Shown in pieces: positions 1 through 12,720 of a stretch of DNA of 64,000 bases. Made by a program: the position numbers and the translations under genes. The notes beneath the pieces were generated by a model. It had not been told where the DNA came from. It made no database searches and worked only from the letters and a program-made list of their open reading frames with translations. Where the stretch lies: assembly GCA_008360955.1 (NCBI GenBank), contig LUCM01003346.1, positions 236,703 to 300,702 of the forward strand, in the 5' to 3' direction. The number at the start of each line of letters is the position of its first letter. Positions within the stretch are counted from its first letter, which is position 1. This DNA comes from Fasciolopsis buskii. Its lineage: Eukaryota; Platyhelminthes; Trematoda; Plagiorchiida; Fasciolidae.

Positions 1-151
1 CGTGATGCGTCACAGTCGAGTGTACATGCGGTTTGACTAGCATTTCCGGTTCACTTCAAAGGTGGCTGCAGTGATTTGATAAACCTTTTCTGTGAGCATA
101 GCGATGATTTAACAACCTGATTACTACTGATTCTGCTAATGTCGAATGCAG

Positions 152-237
152 ATGATGGGCAACTTCGAAGAATTCGCCGTAACCTTGTCAGTCACTATGA
201 AGGTCTCATCATCCACTTACAGTCTGATGTCTGTGAG
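152..237 (+). CDS. Exon-like segment of an unrecognised gene
   Basis: An 86-base open segment runs from an acceptor-like AATGCAG to a GAG-GTAGGC donor. It encodes DGQLRRIRRNLVSHYEGLII followed by HLQSDVCE, a charged, helix-prone sequence. It is followed after a 98-base interval by another splice-bounded segment. I do not recognise the protein. The pairing of splice sites and compatible phases is the support; chance is possible for segments this short. Confidence 0.35.
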
Positions 238-335
238 GTAGGCCACGATCTAACCACTTATTAATTTTTCAGTTCCCGTCGTCATCCAGACCGGTTAATG
301 CTCCTTGTGCACAGCTGCTGTTTTTTTACCTGTAG

Positions 336-367
336 AGCTTGCAGAACGCGGGTAAACAGATCGACAG
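336..367 (+). CDS. Second exon-like segment next to 152-237
   Basis: The segment follows a polypyrimidine tract and CTGTAG acceptor and ends before GTTGGC. It encodes SLQNAGKQID plus two bases and follows the preceding segment in phase 0. Together they read as a coiled-coil-like stretch. The donor is weak and the function is unknown. Confidence 0.28.
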
Positions 368-371
368 GTTG

Positions 372-776
372 GCGTGCATAAGGAATGAATAGGCAACTTG
401 TTTTAAGGGTCGTAAAAACCTCCGATTGTCTGGTGAAAGTTCGTGCGACTGCTTTTCTGAAGCGCCAAACTAATATCCCGTGCTTACTGCCTCGTTTGAA
501 ACTAAGTCAGATGTGTTGCTCTTTCTATTTAGTCTTCATTATTAACGTTTTCTTCGTTACTTCTTGAATAATTTTATAAACACAACATCCAGGTACCTAG
601 TAACTGGCAGTGTTTACTTAATCTGATCTAATCTCTTCCCTAATATTTTTGGGAACAAGCACTTTGTACAATGGATACTGGCAACCGGACTAGGCATTGA
701 TAATGCTTGGGGAAAAAGAAGCTGACAGAATAGCTGTGCTAGTTGGTTTCGATGCACCCAGGGCATAAGCTTTCTG
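372..776. other. No recognisable gene
   Basis: The stretch is AT-rich with only a short open frame on the plus strand lacking any known motif. I see no repeat or RNA gene. Confidence 0.5.
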
Positions 777-1680
777 TTAAGTTTCATATCCAGAAAATGA
801 AATGCATTTTCCCCATTCTACTTCAGGTGTGAAACTAAGTGTACCGTGAGACTGGTTAAACTTTTCAACCAGCTTGTCTATTCTCGTATTTTGTTTAACA
901 AGAAAAATATCTTTTACGCATCTGCGATGAGTGGGTGTTCCGAAGTGCATCGTATTCCATTTTGGGATGAACGTATAGGTGAGTAGGGAACCCAAGGGTG
1001 ATGCCTTGGAGACCACTTATTTTCCCATAAAACTTATTGTTGAAGAGAAACTGGACACTCTTGCCTAAAGTAATGCATTTTAACAGCAATTCTTTCCTAT
1101 CATCTACCGGGATGCCAAGATTCATTTCTTTGACCGTTATAGATTAGCACAAATATTGGATCATTTCTGACAGGAGGACATTGATAAACAATGATGCTAA
1201 ATCCATAGAGGTCATTTTAAGTCCTGTTTTGTCTCTTTCATTGATTAATCATATGAACCGAAAATTATGGTCCAAACTTTAGGGTCCAGTGCCCGTGGAG
1301 ACTGATTCCAGTATGTTGACAAGTCAGCCAGGAACTGAGTGATAAAGATAACGTCATTTCCAGTACCAGTCTTATTGGCACGCCTGGCTTGTGTGCCTTG
1401 AGCAGGACCTATGGATGAGGGATGGGAGTACCTGTAAGTCGTACCTGTTCACAAGTGCCAGTAAAAATCACATTCTGATCTTTCATTTTTCACAGCACTT
1501 CAGTTAACTGCTGTCCGATCGCTCTGGTCCACTTCTCCCTCTCTGGCACTTCTGTAAATTTTGTTTGATCACTCAATATGGAATCCACTTTATCCAGTGT
1601 AGTCAGAAAGTTTCGGTATCACCGTCTCAAAGCCTTGATTGCGTCTATCAATAAGAATATCTTTATTTTTCCCGAGACTT
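777..1680 (-). pseudogene. Degenerate Penelope-like element reverse transcriptase
   Basis: In the minus-strand direction, frames carry in order: SILSDQTKFTEVPEREKW, KAHKPGVPIR, IPVDDRKELLLKC, FLFNNKFYGKISG, MVSKASPLGSLLTYTF, HRRCVKDIFLV and LVEKFNQSHGTLSFTPEVE. These match the finger and palm order of Penelope-like reverse transcriptases (ILSD-TKF, KxHKPG, VQFLFNNKFYRQ, MGSPLGPLLA, RYVDDIF, FTxExE). The Y-[VI]-DD motif is degraded to VKDI, and at least one frameshift lies between 895 and 1016. Class assignment is by motif memory, not alignment; a dead copy is near certain. Confidence 0.72.
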
Positions 1681-4600
1681 TTAACGCTTCTCAGTGTCAA
1701 CCATTTAGAATGATCATGAAACTCTTCTCCGGCTGCAGACCTTGGTAAGAACAGCCAACCAGTATATCTCTGAATTCAGCGACGGTCTCATGTGACCTAA
1801 TTTTAGAACACATTTTCGAATTCCAATTTGGCATCTAATTGGTCATTCCTTGAGGTGGGACAACACAAATTCTGCCTTAGTAATAATGTTTCCGAAAGTG
1901 GAGAATCTATAGACCAGCTGGAAAAGTTATCTGTATATCACTTCTGATTTTTTTCCTGATAGATTGGTCTCGTTTAGTGTTCTGAAATTTTGTAATTTTT
2001 CCCCTTGCCCGCTTCAAGGTAACAAACAGCCACAAAATGGTGCGCTGTTCCTTGTCCAAGCGCTCAACAGCACAACTTCGTTGCACACTGTTTTCCTCGA
2101 ATTCTTAAACATTCATCGCAAGAATACCTTTTTGATTTCTCGCATAACGACTCAAAGTAACTGAATCAGGTTATATTCCAGTGTTACGGGTCGGCTGTAT
2201 GCTGCCATCACGACTGGGATTGCGATTGTGTAAGTGTCGACTTTTGCTGACACGCTTCGATTCATGGATTTCCTCTGCAATTTCCACATTTCAGAACATC
2301 ATGCTTGCGACACCCCCGCTCCTCTCAGAGGAGCCCTGACTCCGTCCATGTTACACCAGCATGTCTCAAAGAGTTTTGCCAGACCGTCTGATGTTTGGTT
2401 CATCTGATACAGTTAAGAATAAATCCTGTTGTTCCTCCCGTTTTAACAAGTGTGATCTCAAAGTCCAAATAACATTTTAACTTTTGGATGACCAGAGATG
2501 ACTTGCGATTTCGTAACTCACTGAATAATCCCACTTCAGGGTAGGGAAAAGCGCACAATAGCAAACAAGCTCGTTTTCTCAACCGCCTCCCACACTTTGA
2601 TACTGCAAACATTAATCAAAGAATATGCATTCAATCCTAATACATATAGTTGTATCATCCAGGGGATGAAGCTACCTGAAGCGAGCTCGTTCTATCGTCA
2701 TTGGCAACGGCAGGAACAAGAAACGTTTCTGTAGTCAATTACACGCAATCGGAAGCTGTCGTTCTTTAGTAACGATCATAATTATTTCCCAGACTGTGCA
2801 TTCGAACGGCTGGAATTTTGTCCAGCTTTTCGGATTCATCTGAGCACATGTATCAATTGGAGGTCAGATGATCGCAGGCAGACCATCGAGCCCTATGTCG
2901 TCCTGTGCACGCAGACTGACGTCCAGCTTGAGAAATATGCTTTTGGCGACACCTCAACAGTTTTCTATAAAGAATCTAGCTAGAAGGGCAATAAGCTATG
3001 AATTATAAAAACGTTCTCAGTGATAAGTAGTTTTTCCGTACTGGCTGACATTAGGCAAGGATATGCATGAACACAACTAATAGACCACACGTATGGTTAC
3101 TGATTTTCCGGTTATTTGTCTTTGCAATCTAATTTGGCAAGAATTTATTTTTGACCGTTGATTTTTGCTGTCTTTCAGGTATATAATGAAGCTAAGCCTA
3201 CCAAGCGGCAGTTTCGTGTTTACTGACACGTGTACAAAGCACTCGGATCCGCTTTGCTGCCTTCGCCTTGGGCCGACTCAACCATAAAGTTGATAAGTTT
3301 GCACTGTTTGTGACATACGCGAAGTCAACTTTTCATCACAATTTGATTCTTTTCCAGAATCCGCTTTTTTTTGTCAACATGTCCTCGGAAAAACATGCAA
3401 CTGGATTTTCCATTTTCCTTAAAACTCTGTGCCACCCGAAAATTTACGGAATCAAATAATTGTTTCTTTTGGATCACTTCGGTTCATTTCAGTTTGCCTG
3501 ATTCTTCGCTACGCGGTTAAGTTCGCGTATTTTTATTTGAAAGCTTACAATATGAACGTCATAAGAACTCAAACTCAGAATTCAGCCGTAGAAACGTTCA
3601 GAGGGATAGGCAGCCAATAACCACGTCACAAAACTCGTACTATCCACAAACACAAAGCCTTTGGCTTTCCGTTCTTCCGTGTGCTGATGTTCAATGATTG
3701 ATGTGGTTAAACGTTTTTCACTTGTCCCGAACACTGCGAACCAATCGATCCTGTCTAAACCAACATAGCTGTCGTTGTCACAGAACGACCGATTATCGCA
3801 GTCGTTCAGTCAGACCGAGGTGGTAAAATTTTCCGTCTACATCGGATCATTCTGTTGTCTGCGATGCAATACACAAATCACGTACCCTGACATAGGTTTC
3901 GAACTGGTACATGGTCCAACAGATTGTCATTTTTGCTTATATATTGCCAAATATAATATCGGTTTCCGGTCGAATGGCTGATGTTCATATTTGACGAAAT
4001 ACTATCGACTATAAGCGAAACGCCTTCAGGGCGGACAGATACAAAAAACTGTCTCATGCTTCACAAAACGTCCCACGGGATATTTAGGGTTTATTTTTCT
4101 TCTTTGCCTCACGTGTCGAATTGCTGGGGTATATTTCATCCAAGCTGAAGGTGGCATTAGTCATAGTTCTGACAGGTTTCTCCACTTTAATGGAGTTCCA
4201 CTGCTTGGCAACGCATTACTCAAAGGAAGTCAAAAGCGTACGTGTGTCACATCCCAGAGTTCCACATGATAGGGAAGGGAGTTCGAAAGCACGTAATTTT
4301 TCCATCACAACCTCTTCTTCTTCGTCCAATCCACAGAAATAAAGAAGTAACAAAGAATATAATAACTGACATGGGGCAGAATTACTTCATCATGGTATCG
4401 ACAATTTCACGGATAAGGGTTTTTGCTATCAGAGTTTAAATACCCATCGATATATCGCAATAACCTCAGAAACTTTCAATATTTTTACAATGTTTGGTGT
4501 GTATATGACCTGATAATCGGTGTCACTGTTAGCTGGACGTTGCGTCATCAGAAGGTGACGTGCTATGGGTGACGGCCGGTTTCAACTTCGTCAGTGTCGT

Positions 4601-5279
4601 TCTCATCTGACTGAGTGTTTCACAATTTGTAATATGTTCCGTCATCCAGTTACGCAGTGGTCATTTCATCCGACCCACGCAACTGCCTCCGTATCCACAA
4701 TGGAATTGGTACATAGACTGGATTTGGGTAGTGTCGGACGTTGTTCCACTGGTGATATGGAAACCCTAGAAGTTCGAAGAATGATTTTGAGGTCAGCTGC
4801 ATAATAAGTTCTAGCGATCGCTGATCCAAAGCATCGTTTGAGCAGAAAATGAAACAAAATGTAACTTTCAAAGTCTCTACCAAAGTAATTGCTCGTGGTT
4901 AGTCTGTATGCAATTTACGTGACGTAGTTTGGTACCACTCATCTAAGAGTAATGAAGCCAAATAGGGGCGACTCATGAAATTGAAAAATCCACCTTCCAC
5001 TACAGCCATTCTCTAAAAGATAGTCTGTCAGTGATGGTTTTGTTTAGTTAAAATACATATGAATGCCAGTTCCTTAGGTCTCTTTCCTGCGTTCATTTGC
5101 ATAGTCTAGTGTCGGAGCTATTTGAATGTGTGTTGATGATTCCTGTCCATGCGTTGTCGCGATCGATCAAAATTAGTGTTATTTCTAGCAATAGTAGTAC
5201 ATGTTTTGCATAAGCGAATTGGGACTGACATTTGCAACTTAGGCCTGTTGCATCTACTGTAATTCGCAATCAGTCTGCT
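1681..5279. other. Non-coding stretch, nothing recognised
   Basis: Several short open frames exist on both strands, but none shows a known domain. A polypyrimidine-AG at about 3178 is followed by a 35-codon open stretch, too weak to call an exon. I see no RNA gene. Confidence 0.45.
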
Positions 5280-5522
5280 CTATCGGTAAAATTTGACCAT
5301 TGAAACGAAACTATCGACGTCCAAGTACTGACCTGTCCCAGTGTCATTTTGATAAACTGATCTGGTAATAGTCCCATCACTTCTCCTGATCATGTTCTCT
5401 TTGTGAAAGTAATATTTCGGGGTAAGCCGCGGAAGTCGTCCGACGTTCGTGTTGTCTATTCTAGACATGTGAAACTGTCTACCCGCTTGTTCCTCTGCAT
5501 AGACAATAAATGATCTATCCAA
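5280..5522 (-). pseudogene. Penelope-like element fragment (post-RT region)
   Basis: The frame contains RRSDGTITRSVYQNDTGTGQ followed by YLDVDSFV. It corresponds to the conserved RRxDGTxxRSVYRKxTWTGQYLNFxSF stretch downstream of the Penelope-like reverse transcriptase. It is an isolated fragment with a stop soon after. Its position relative to 777-1680 is the reverse of element order, so the two are probably separate insertions. Confidence 0.65.
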
Positions 5523-6741
5523 ATAGGATCAAACGGCCTTCCATCTTTGTCACATCATCGGTTTGTTTATATGCCTCACTCAGGACTGGAAAGAATACGT
5601 TTGCTACATACAGCTGGAGAACTATGACCCTATTTAGACAAGTTATCAACATTTAAAACAAGACCGTCAAGGTCTACTTTATTCAGTTCTGTGCTCTGAA
5701 CAATTATCCGGAGAATTTATAACGAATCGAGATTGATTACCGAATACAATTTGAAAGTGGGCTCAGCCGTCAAAGTCAACTCGTTATCTATCTGTCTACC
5801 TCTTTATCAGCGGCTCAAATGACGGGCTCGTTTAGGTCAATGCGATAACTTAACTTGTGGGCCTGTCGTTGCCATTTTTGGCAGTCAGCTTGAACCGACT
5901 AAGGTACAATTGGCTTGACGATCCATGTTAAAGGGGGTTTTGTATGTGTACGCAAAAATTCGGTAATCCAGTGAGAAGCTATTTGTTATGGGTAAAGTCT
6001 TTCCGAAAATTTGTTGTATTTTCACCCCGAAAATGTCAGGATTGCAAAAATGTACACACCTACTCCTATTCTATATATCGGTGGATGATAAAACCTGGTT
6101 GGCAAGGTCAGATGCCCCTTAAACTGCGACGCATGGATCTTGACTCAGTGCTCGAAATTCTTACACTGTTGAGCAAGCCGCACAAACTGTGGTATTCGGC
6201 TCTTAATTTCCGAAAACAAATGATGAAATATTTCCAAAATCCCTAAATGCAATGTTGCAGAAAGAAGAGTAGTAAAAATTGTCTTCTTGCTTGTGCTGCA
6301 CCTATGTTTGAAATTCTCGTAACTACATGTTGTCCAGCCTCATTTCCGCAAGCGCAATGAAGCAGAAAGTGTTTTTTCCCATAAGATCCTGCAGCTTTTC
6401 TTGCACACAGGGACAACACACAATTGTCAATAATCAGCAAGCACCTCATATATATCCCGTAGCTTTAGTTCCAGAGTCTTGCATGGCACTACTTCCTAAC
6501 ACACGTTCATCACAAGAAAGTCAATAACGACGCAAAAGCAGTGTTTTAAGCGACTTTTAAATATCGGGTAGTATTTCGAAAGGCCGTAAAACAAAGTGGT
6601 GTGTTCAAGTAGTTGTGTGACCGGCGGGAATGATGTACTGAACTCCGGGAATTTCGGATTTTGAAATGTGTTACTTTTGTGTTTGCCGGCATTAGGTTTA
6701 GCACGACAGTCACTGAGATTAACGGTGGATAGGCCTACCAA
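5523..6741. other. Non-coding stretch, nothing recognised
   Basis: A 100-codon open frame begins at 5944 on the plus strand but shows no domain, no splice context and no resemblance to the adjacent retroelement. Confidence 0.4.
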
Positions 6742-8200
6742 GTGAAGCTCGTAGGCAACAGGCTCTACGTTTCTCCCACCAGAGGTAGTTCCATTTTAGA
6801 TAGAGTTGTTACCAACCACCCCGATTTATTTCCCCTGAAACTGCGTGCTCCGATTTCAAGTAGCGATCATTGTCTGCCTTTGTTAAGGTCCAGGATACTA
6901 CTCTCGATCAGCTTTCCATTCCTCCAGGTAGACAAATCAAATCCAGGTTCGCCCGCGTAACTTTTCACATAACAACCTTGTTCTTCTTCAGAAATCCCTC
7001 TCACTCGCATCTACCTGTTTCTCTCGTGAATCCCCACTCAGTGACAATGTAAACTTTTCACAGCGACAGTCAACGCAATCTTTGATAAGTGCTGTGCCTT
7101 AGAAACACTATTCCTCTCAAATGAACGTATCTCCCTTCACCCGGAAACTGAAATCCCTAAGAAGACGCAAGGAGCACTTCTACAAATAACGTAACAGCTC
7201 AGGCGTGCGGTGTATTTCCAACCTAATAAAAGCTGAAATCAAACGTATCGACACTACATTCACCAGCCAACGCCTGAGTGATAACAGCAATCGATTCCTA
7301 TGGTAAGGCATTCGACTGTTGTGTGGGAAGAAGAAACATGCGAAATGTTCTGCGGATGTTGACAGCATCAATCGTTCCATCCATCTTTCCACTTATACTC
7401 CGATCATATTTGGTCAGGATGATGATATGAAAGTTACAAGTTTTTATAGAGAAGAGTTGCTTGCCCTTCTGCGCACCACTAAAATTACCACAGGGTTGGT
7501 CCTGACAGTCTGTCCTCAACTATTTTAAGGCATGGTGCTGTGGTACTGACGGATGCATTTACTTCTCTGATTAACTCGTCATTAGTCTCATCTTCCCTCC
7601 CTGACTGTTGGACACCCGTCACTATCATTCCCATCCCTAAATCTAACAGTTCTACTGCTTTAGCAAAACGTTTTCGCCCCATCGCTTTAACGTCTTCCGG
7701 TCTTGAACTGACGGAGCGCGCTATCCTTAAGCGCCTGTGTTGCCTGTGTACCCTCCTGACGACCCTTTTCAGTTCGCCTATAAATCTAACAAGTCCACTT
7801 TAGACGCTGTCGTCTCCCTCATTCACCACATTTGTAAATCCCTAAACGCATCAGTGAAATCTGTGCGTTGCACCTTCTTGGACTATTCGTTGGCATTTGA
7901 CTCAGTCCCACGGTCTCTCCCACTCCACAAACTGCAAACATTTGGTTTTCCCAGTTCTTTACTAGTATGGCTGTCTGATTACTTTACTAACCGAACCCAG
8001 TGCACACGAATGGACGGTGAAAATTCAAAACCGCTGATTAACAACTCAGGAGTATTTCAGGATGTTGTTCTTTCGCCGTTTCTTTTCCCTTCCCTACTTA
8101 CCTCAGCGGCTTATCTAATAGCTCACCCTTTCGTCTGTTTAAGTATGTTGATGATGTTCTCTCTCAAGCCGTTTCAAACATCTGAAATCAAAACTCCGAT
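6742..8200 (+). pseudogene. CR1-like non-LTR retrotransposon, decayed copy 1
   Basis: The element carries the end of an endonuclease region (PTRGSSILDRVVTNHPDLFP, SSDHCLPLL), then a linker TFTSQRLSDNSNRFLW, then reverse transcriptase motifs: LPDCWTPVTIIPIPKS, FRPIALTS, FQFAYKSNKSTLDAV, RCTFLDYSLAFDSVPR, LLVWLSDYFTNRTQ and NNSGVFQDVVLSPFLF. The downstream YADD box has decayed. Several frameshifts and stops break it. A second copy of the same family lies at 38725-40684. Fingers and palm signatures fit the CR1/Jockey group; the exact clade is inferred. Confidence 0.82.
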
Positions 8201-8451
8201 AACAAGGCTTGGAATGGAAAGAACCAAGAGAAAATGCGGTTCATTGTGTGGGTGTGGATGTACGCGATCTGCACTAAAGAGCATACTGAGATAAAATAAT
8301 TTTGGCTGGTTTGACTAAATCATGCCCGGTTTTGGTTTTAAGTATGCCTAATATATCACAAGCCACAATCGGAGAAGCGTGAAAAGCAGAACAGATATGC
8401 CAGGTGTGACGGGTGAAAAGTGGGGTGTGAAAAACTAAATCATCAGTGACT

Positions 8452-8453
<2 letters not shown>

Positions 8454-8485
<32 letters not shown>
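8454..8485. repeat. (TA)n microsatellite
   Basis: A perfect alternating AT tract of about 32 bases. Confidence 0.95.
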
Positions 8486-8487
<2 letters not shown>

Positions 8488-10372
8488 TTTGAGAACAAGA
8501 TGCCAATATAGCAACTCCCCGAGAACACACCCAAACGGAACCACTGTGATTTCCTCCAGTTGAATTGTCAAAATAACAAAACATTTAGAGTTAATTAGGT
8601 AATTAAGTTGGCCACATCATCTAGTGTCAATTCCAAGGGGTCGAGAAAGCCTTCTGTCAGCCTATTCGGATTAGGCTGAGATAGGTAATTTTGAGAAATG
8701 CGCCTCGGTATGGTCGATCCATTTCTTCTAAGCAAAAACTCCGGGTTCATTTATACAGTGCTGAAGATAATATTTTTTAGTTGTGACAATCATCGGTCTC
8801 ATGAGCATTCAAAACTCACCAAGGTTTTACTCAAACCGGAGACGAGCAACTGCAATAATACTGAATCCATTGAAATCGGAAAAATAAAGTATACTATGCA
8901 CACCCCATCTTACTGGGAGTAATGTTACCTCAGTTACAAATCGACTCCGTGTGTTCACAACTTTTTAGACTCAGCAGTTGGTTATCGTCAAAAAACGGAC
9001 TAGGCCCATTCATAATCGCACAACACTAGACATTTGTGGAGGGTAAGAATATTTTGCCACATGAAAATAGTAGAACCCGGGCGCTCATCCAACTCTGACT
9101 GGTTTTAAACAAAGTTCAAAACAGAAAGTTTAGCAGCCAGACTGTTTCAGTGCTCCATCCTAAACCAAACTGAAGTAGAACTGTTTGTGATGGCCAGAAA
9201 AATACGAATTAACTGGGTTTTTTGAACACCACTTGGTCCCCGTTTTAGCATTAACATGTCGAAACACCAGTCAGTTGAGCGTTCATCGACACGCTACCGG
9301 GAGATTGGATCTCCCAACAAACGCGATTGGGACGGCTGTATATCACAACACTGATCAGAATCATTACCCACATGGCCAAGAAAAAACATGAATGTGAAAG
9401 TAAAGTGTGCTCCACTGTGCCCTTATTGAATTTCTGGTTTGTATGAAGAAATTGGAAACAGGTTTGCACAGACCTTTCGGACATTTTGGCAGCTTTTCTA
9501 CCCATGCATGCTACAGTCAGTGTCATTCTTATGGTTGGTAAAAAAACGATTGCATGTTGAATCAGAAGTTACGGTGAACGGCGACTCATACGCGCCAGAG
9601 AGGCGGGCACGAAGGAATAGTAAACGGAGTTATAGGCTAACTACCTAGGTGAAGGCGAACTAATAAGCCATCCGACCTGCTTATATAAATCCGGTCCGGA
9701 ATACTTTGCGTAAACCTATGTTCATAGCCGCTTTATTCGAACCTATCACAGAAGAACATTGCTTTTGGACTGGTTTGTAAATAAAACACTAGTTGGAGTG
9801 AGTTGCGGTTTGATAAGGTTGAAGAAAGAAATGGACCGATTGTCGGAAGTATGCGAAGGTGGATCGATGAAAAGTGAAAAATGATAAAACATAATGGTAT
9901 TGACCGCGGACTGAATGTAAAATTAGGAAGACTCTTTGATGAGACCAATACAATGGCGCCAGTAGTTCACTTCCGTTTTCGTTTTGTGTAGACGAAAACA
10001 ATGAAGTCCGCGTTTACACGACCTGACCGGTTTGGCACCAGTTCCGCCACCCTTCAATGGATTCATTGCGTTTAACCCTCTCAGTGGTCAATTGAATAAT
10101 GCAATCCGTCCTTCTCTGATTTGATAAGTTCTTTTCGAGATATATTTCAGATTACTTGCTGCAGTCACGTTTACCGTTTGCCTGAGAACCAAGACAGCTA
10201 GACAGAATCTATCACATCATTCTTTGAAACTGGATTCCACAAAACTGTGTTATGAATCTAAATACATGTGACGGATTTCTGAAATAAGTCTCAGCAAGGC
10301 TTGAAAGGAATCGGATTGGTGAAGAAAATATAATCAGCGGAAAGCCCTAGATCGAAGTTGTTGGTTTACCTG
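8486..10372. other. Non-coding stretch, nothing recognised
   Basis: Short open frames exist on both strands, none with a recognised motif; no RNA gene or clear repeat was seen. Confidence 0.4.
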
Positions 10373-10399
10373 ATTATATATATACATATATATACATAT
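10373..10399. repeat. TATA-rich microsatellite
   Basis: Imperfect TATA/TACATA run about 90 bases upstream of an exon acceptor. Confidence 0.8.
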
Positions 10400-10492
10400 C
10401 CAAACTTAGAGTAGCTTGGGGCAGTCAACCAAAAATAAAGCAATCTAACTAACGAACACAAACCGTCAACTGCTTTTTCTTGGGTTACATAG

Positions 10493-10587
10493 GGCAATCG
10501 CCATGATAATGAGAAATATGGCATTATTGATCGAGTGATTCAGCTGCGATCCGAACGAGGCTTGGTGGTTTCGGTTGAATACTTTAG
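10493..10587 (+). CDS. Exon of an unrecognised plus-strand gene
   Basis: The segment is bounded by a pyrimidine-rich TTACATAG acceptor and a strong GTGAGT donor. It encodes GNRHDNEKYGIIDRVIQLRS followed by ERGLVVSVEYF and ends with AG of a serine codon. The next segment (10854) supplies the base that completes it. The residue composition, splice signals and phase agreement make this a convincing host exon. I cannot name the protein; no catalytic motif is visible. Confidence 0.62.
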
Positions 10588-10853
10588 GTGAGTGATCACT
10601 TGTGACGTCAGCTTTGAAATCGGTCGTACCGATTTTATATTCTCCCTACACTGTTGTTTCATATATGTATTTTGCAAGACAAATTTTTCTACACTGGTTT
10701 ATTTTCGAACTACGTACAATTTATAACGAGCCTCTTTAAATTTTGCGATTTTGGACATTCATTTACAAATAAAGTCAAAAACTTGCTTCCGAAGGTTCGT
10801 ATGCACCCAAAACGCTCCTCTCGAATATAACTCGGTGGACAAAATATCTATAG

Positions 10854-10987
10854 CATGCGGTCGTCTTGGGAACTGATTGACGATATGAATCATTCGGCCT
10901 ACAATACTAAAACTCAAGGTGCTGAGACTATTTTCCTACAAGAAATCTGCTTGCTTGATGATACCGATGGCCATGTAACTTATCTGG
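10854..10987 (+). CDS. Next exon of the same unrecognised gene
   Basis: After an ATCTATAG acceptor and a 266-base intron, the frame continues SMRSSWELIDDMNHSAYNTK followed by TQGAETIFLQEICLLDDTDG and HVTYL, ending in phase 1 before GTGAGT. There are no stops in 44 codons in the phase predicted by the previous exon. The continuation is unclear: an acceptor near 11250 in matching phase would lead to a hydrophobic stretch, but that is speculative. Confidence 0.65.
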
Positions 10988-12207
10988 GTGAGTGCAACGT
11001 TTTCAGGAGCTAATTTCCATCACATGTGATATTCAGAATGGTGACGTGATAACATCTGCCTGTCGTAGGTGATATAAGTTGATGGCCTCTGTATTCGTTG
11101 CAAAGTTCATTATCTCAGTGCATTTCGTTGCTTTTTGTTTATCATTGATTATATTGATTCTAATATCCAACTGCACAATTTTTTGCAAATTATCCAGCCA
11201 TCGGATTACTTGCATTGATCTTTCTTTGTTCGTTATGCCCGGTCAGTTTTACAGATTTAATGCTCCTTTCTCATAATCTGTCGGTGTTATCAGTCTTCTG
11301 CGGTTTCCTTCACGCAACAATGCTTTTCTTGATCCAATTTCCGTTAGCTATCCCAATTTCGGCACTTCACACCTACACCATCAGGTCTAATGCAAAGGTA
11401 ATTAGTTTGCACTATCTGAATTCTCCACCCGCACTGTGACCAGGCATGTTTTCTCCTACGGAAACCTAGGCGTCTTGACTTACCTAGTAGGTTTCAATGA
11501 CATTTCCGTCTACCTTATCCTTGATAGATTTCTATAGTGTGATTATTTGCAGTGTTTTTTGGACTTAGTTTACGGAATTCGATCGACGGACACGGATTAC
11601 CAGTAGGCATTGAATCGGCTCCGATCAAAACCATGCGAAAGAAACCAACAAGACCACCAAATTCGAGTTTTATTTACAGCTCACGGGTTTACATTCAAAA
11701 TTAGTGATATCCCGGTTGGTAGAAAACATTCCGTCCAGTGGTCTTCATGGGATGTTTGAACTTAGCGACCACTTGCAGCCGCGGTTCTCACTAGCTGCTT
11801 GTCTACGGAAGCTGTACCGGACTGCATCACGTGAACTGCATGTAGACTCACCCCATTATCCTAACTTCTGCTGTGACTCCTACTGCTCCACTAAGACAAT
11901 TACAATCGACGTGACCGACTTTCGTCCTCTACTTAAAATGACTACGTCTACCTACAGCAAGGGCCACACAACGTCAGAAATGTCACCACAACTATCAGAA
12001 TTGTGGTTAGAAGACTGGCTGCACCTTATGTTAGCATCCATTTTGGATTGAGAAAATTCTAAAGCAAATGTGCTCCTGAAAACCAAAATCCAACCCTGAC
12101 GTCCAAGACCTCGACCACTAGTTCGGCGTATGTTCCTGTCAAAACTACTTTCTCCTTTCATTTTTTTCGTTCAAAATGCGGTCTCCCTAGCTCCCAAAGA
12201 CTCAGTC
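10988..12207. other. No recognisable gene
   Basis: It may be intron of the gene with exons at 10493-10987. A plus-strand open frame (11704-12051) has no known motif. A hydrophobic open stretch around 11250-11398 ends at a GTAATT donor-like site, but I do not call it. Confidence 0.4.
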
Positions 12208-12298
12208 CTAAAAACTCTGATGAAATCTGAAAGCTACAGTTCTTGTGAACCCATAACTGACGTTCAGTTCCTTGATTCTATACAATTTGCGCACATAC

Positions 12299-12452
12299 CT
12301 TCTGTGTAAACACTTGATTTTGCGAGGTGCGTCGTCCATTGTGTTGATTCTCCATGTGTCGATTGCTTCCGCAGAGAAAGGGTTTTTTTTCCGCATACGG
12401 TCTTTCTCTACCATTACATCCTTCTTCATTTCCTCCAGGAAAACGACGCAGA
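12299..12452 (-). CDS. Exon-like coding island, unrecognised
   Basis: On the minus strand an open frame reads VFLEEMKKDVMVEKDRMRKK, then NPFSAEAIDTWRINTMDDAP and RKIKCLHR. It ends at AG followed by a GTATGT donor, with AG acceptors just upstream. A stop-interrupted but coding-looking stretch continues upstream to about 12720. It could be a host exon or the relic of an element. No family is recognised. Confidence 0.32.
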
Positions 12453-12720
12453 CTTCACCACTTTAAATGTTCTACTAGTCTACTTTTGCAGTTGTACTCT
12501 GAATTTCCCATTCCTTTTTTGTCTCGAAGTTAACAAGCTCTATTCGGCCGAATTTATTTGGACGTAGATATGCTAGTGACCGTGTATTTAGAATGCTAAT
12601 GGGAGTCTTAATCATTAGTGAGACCTTCTAAACGAACTCAGTGATTAGTCTTCCATCCATTCCCGGTCGTTCAATGTTCTTCATTGATGCCCCATTTTGG
12701 TCTTCAACGTGATTTCCGGC

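Noticed and set aside
12218..12236. CTGATGAAATCTGAAAG, resembling a minimal hammerhead core
   Set aside because: There is no stem II and no cleavage triplet with pairing flanks.
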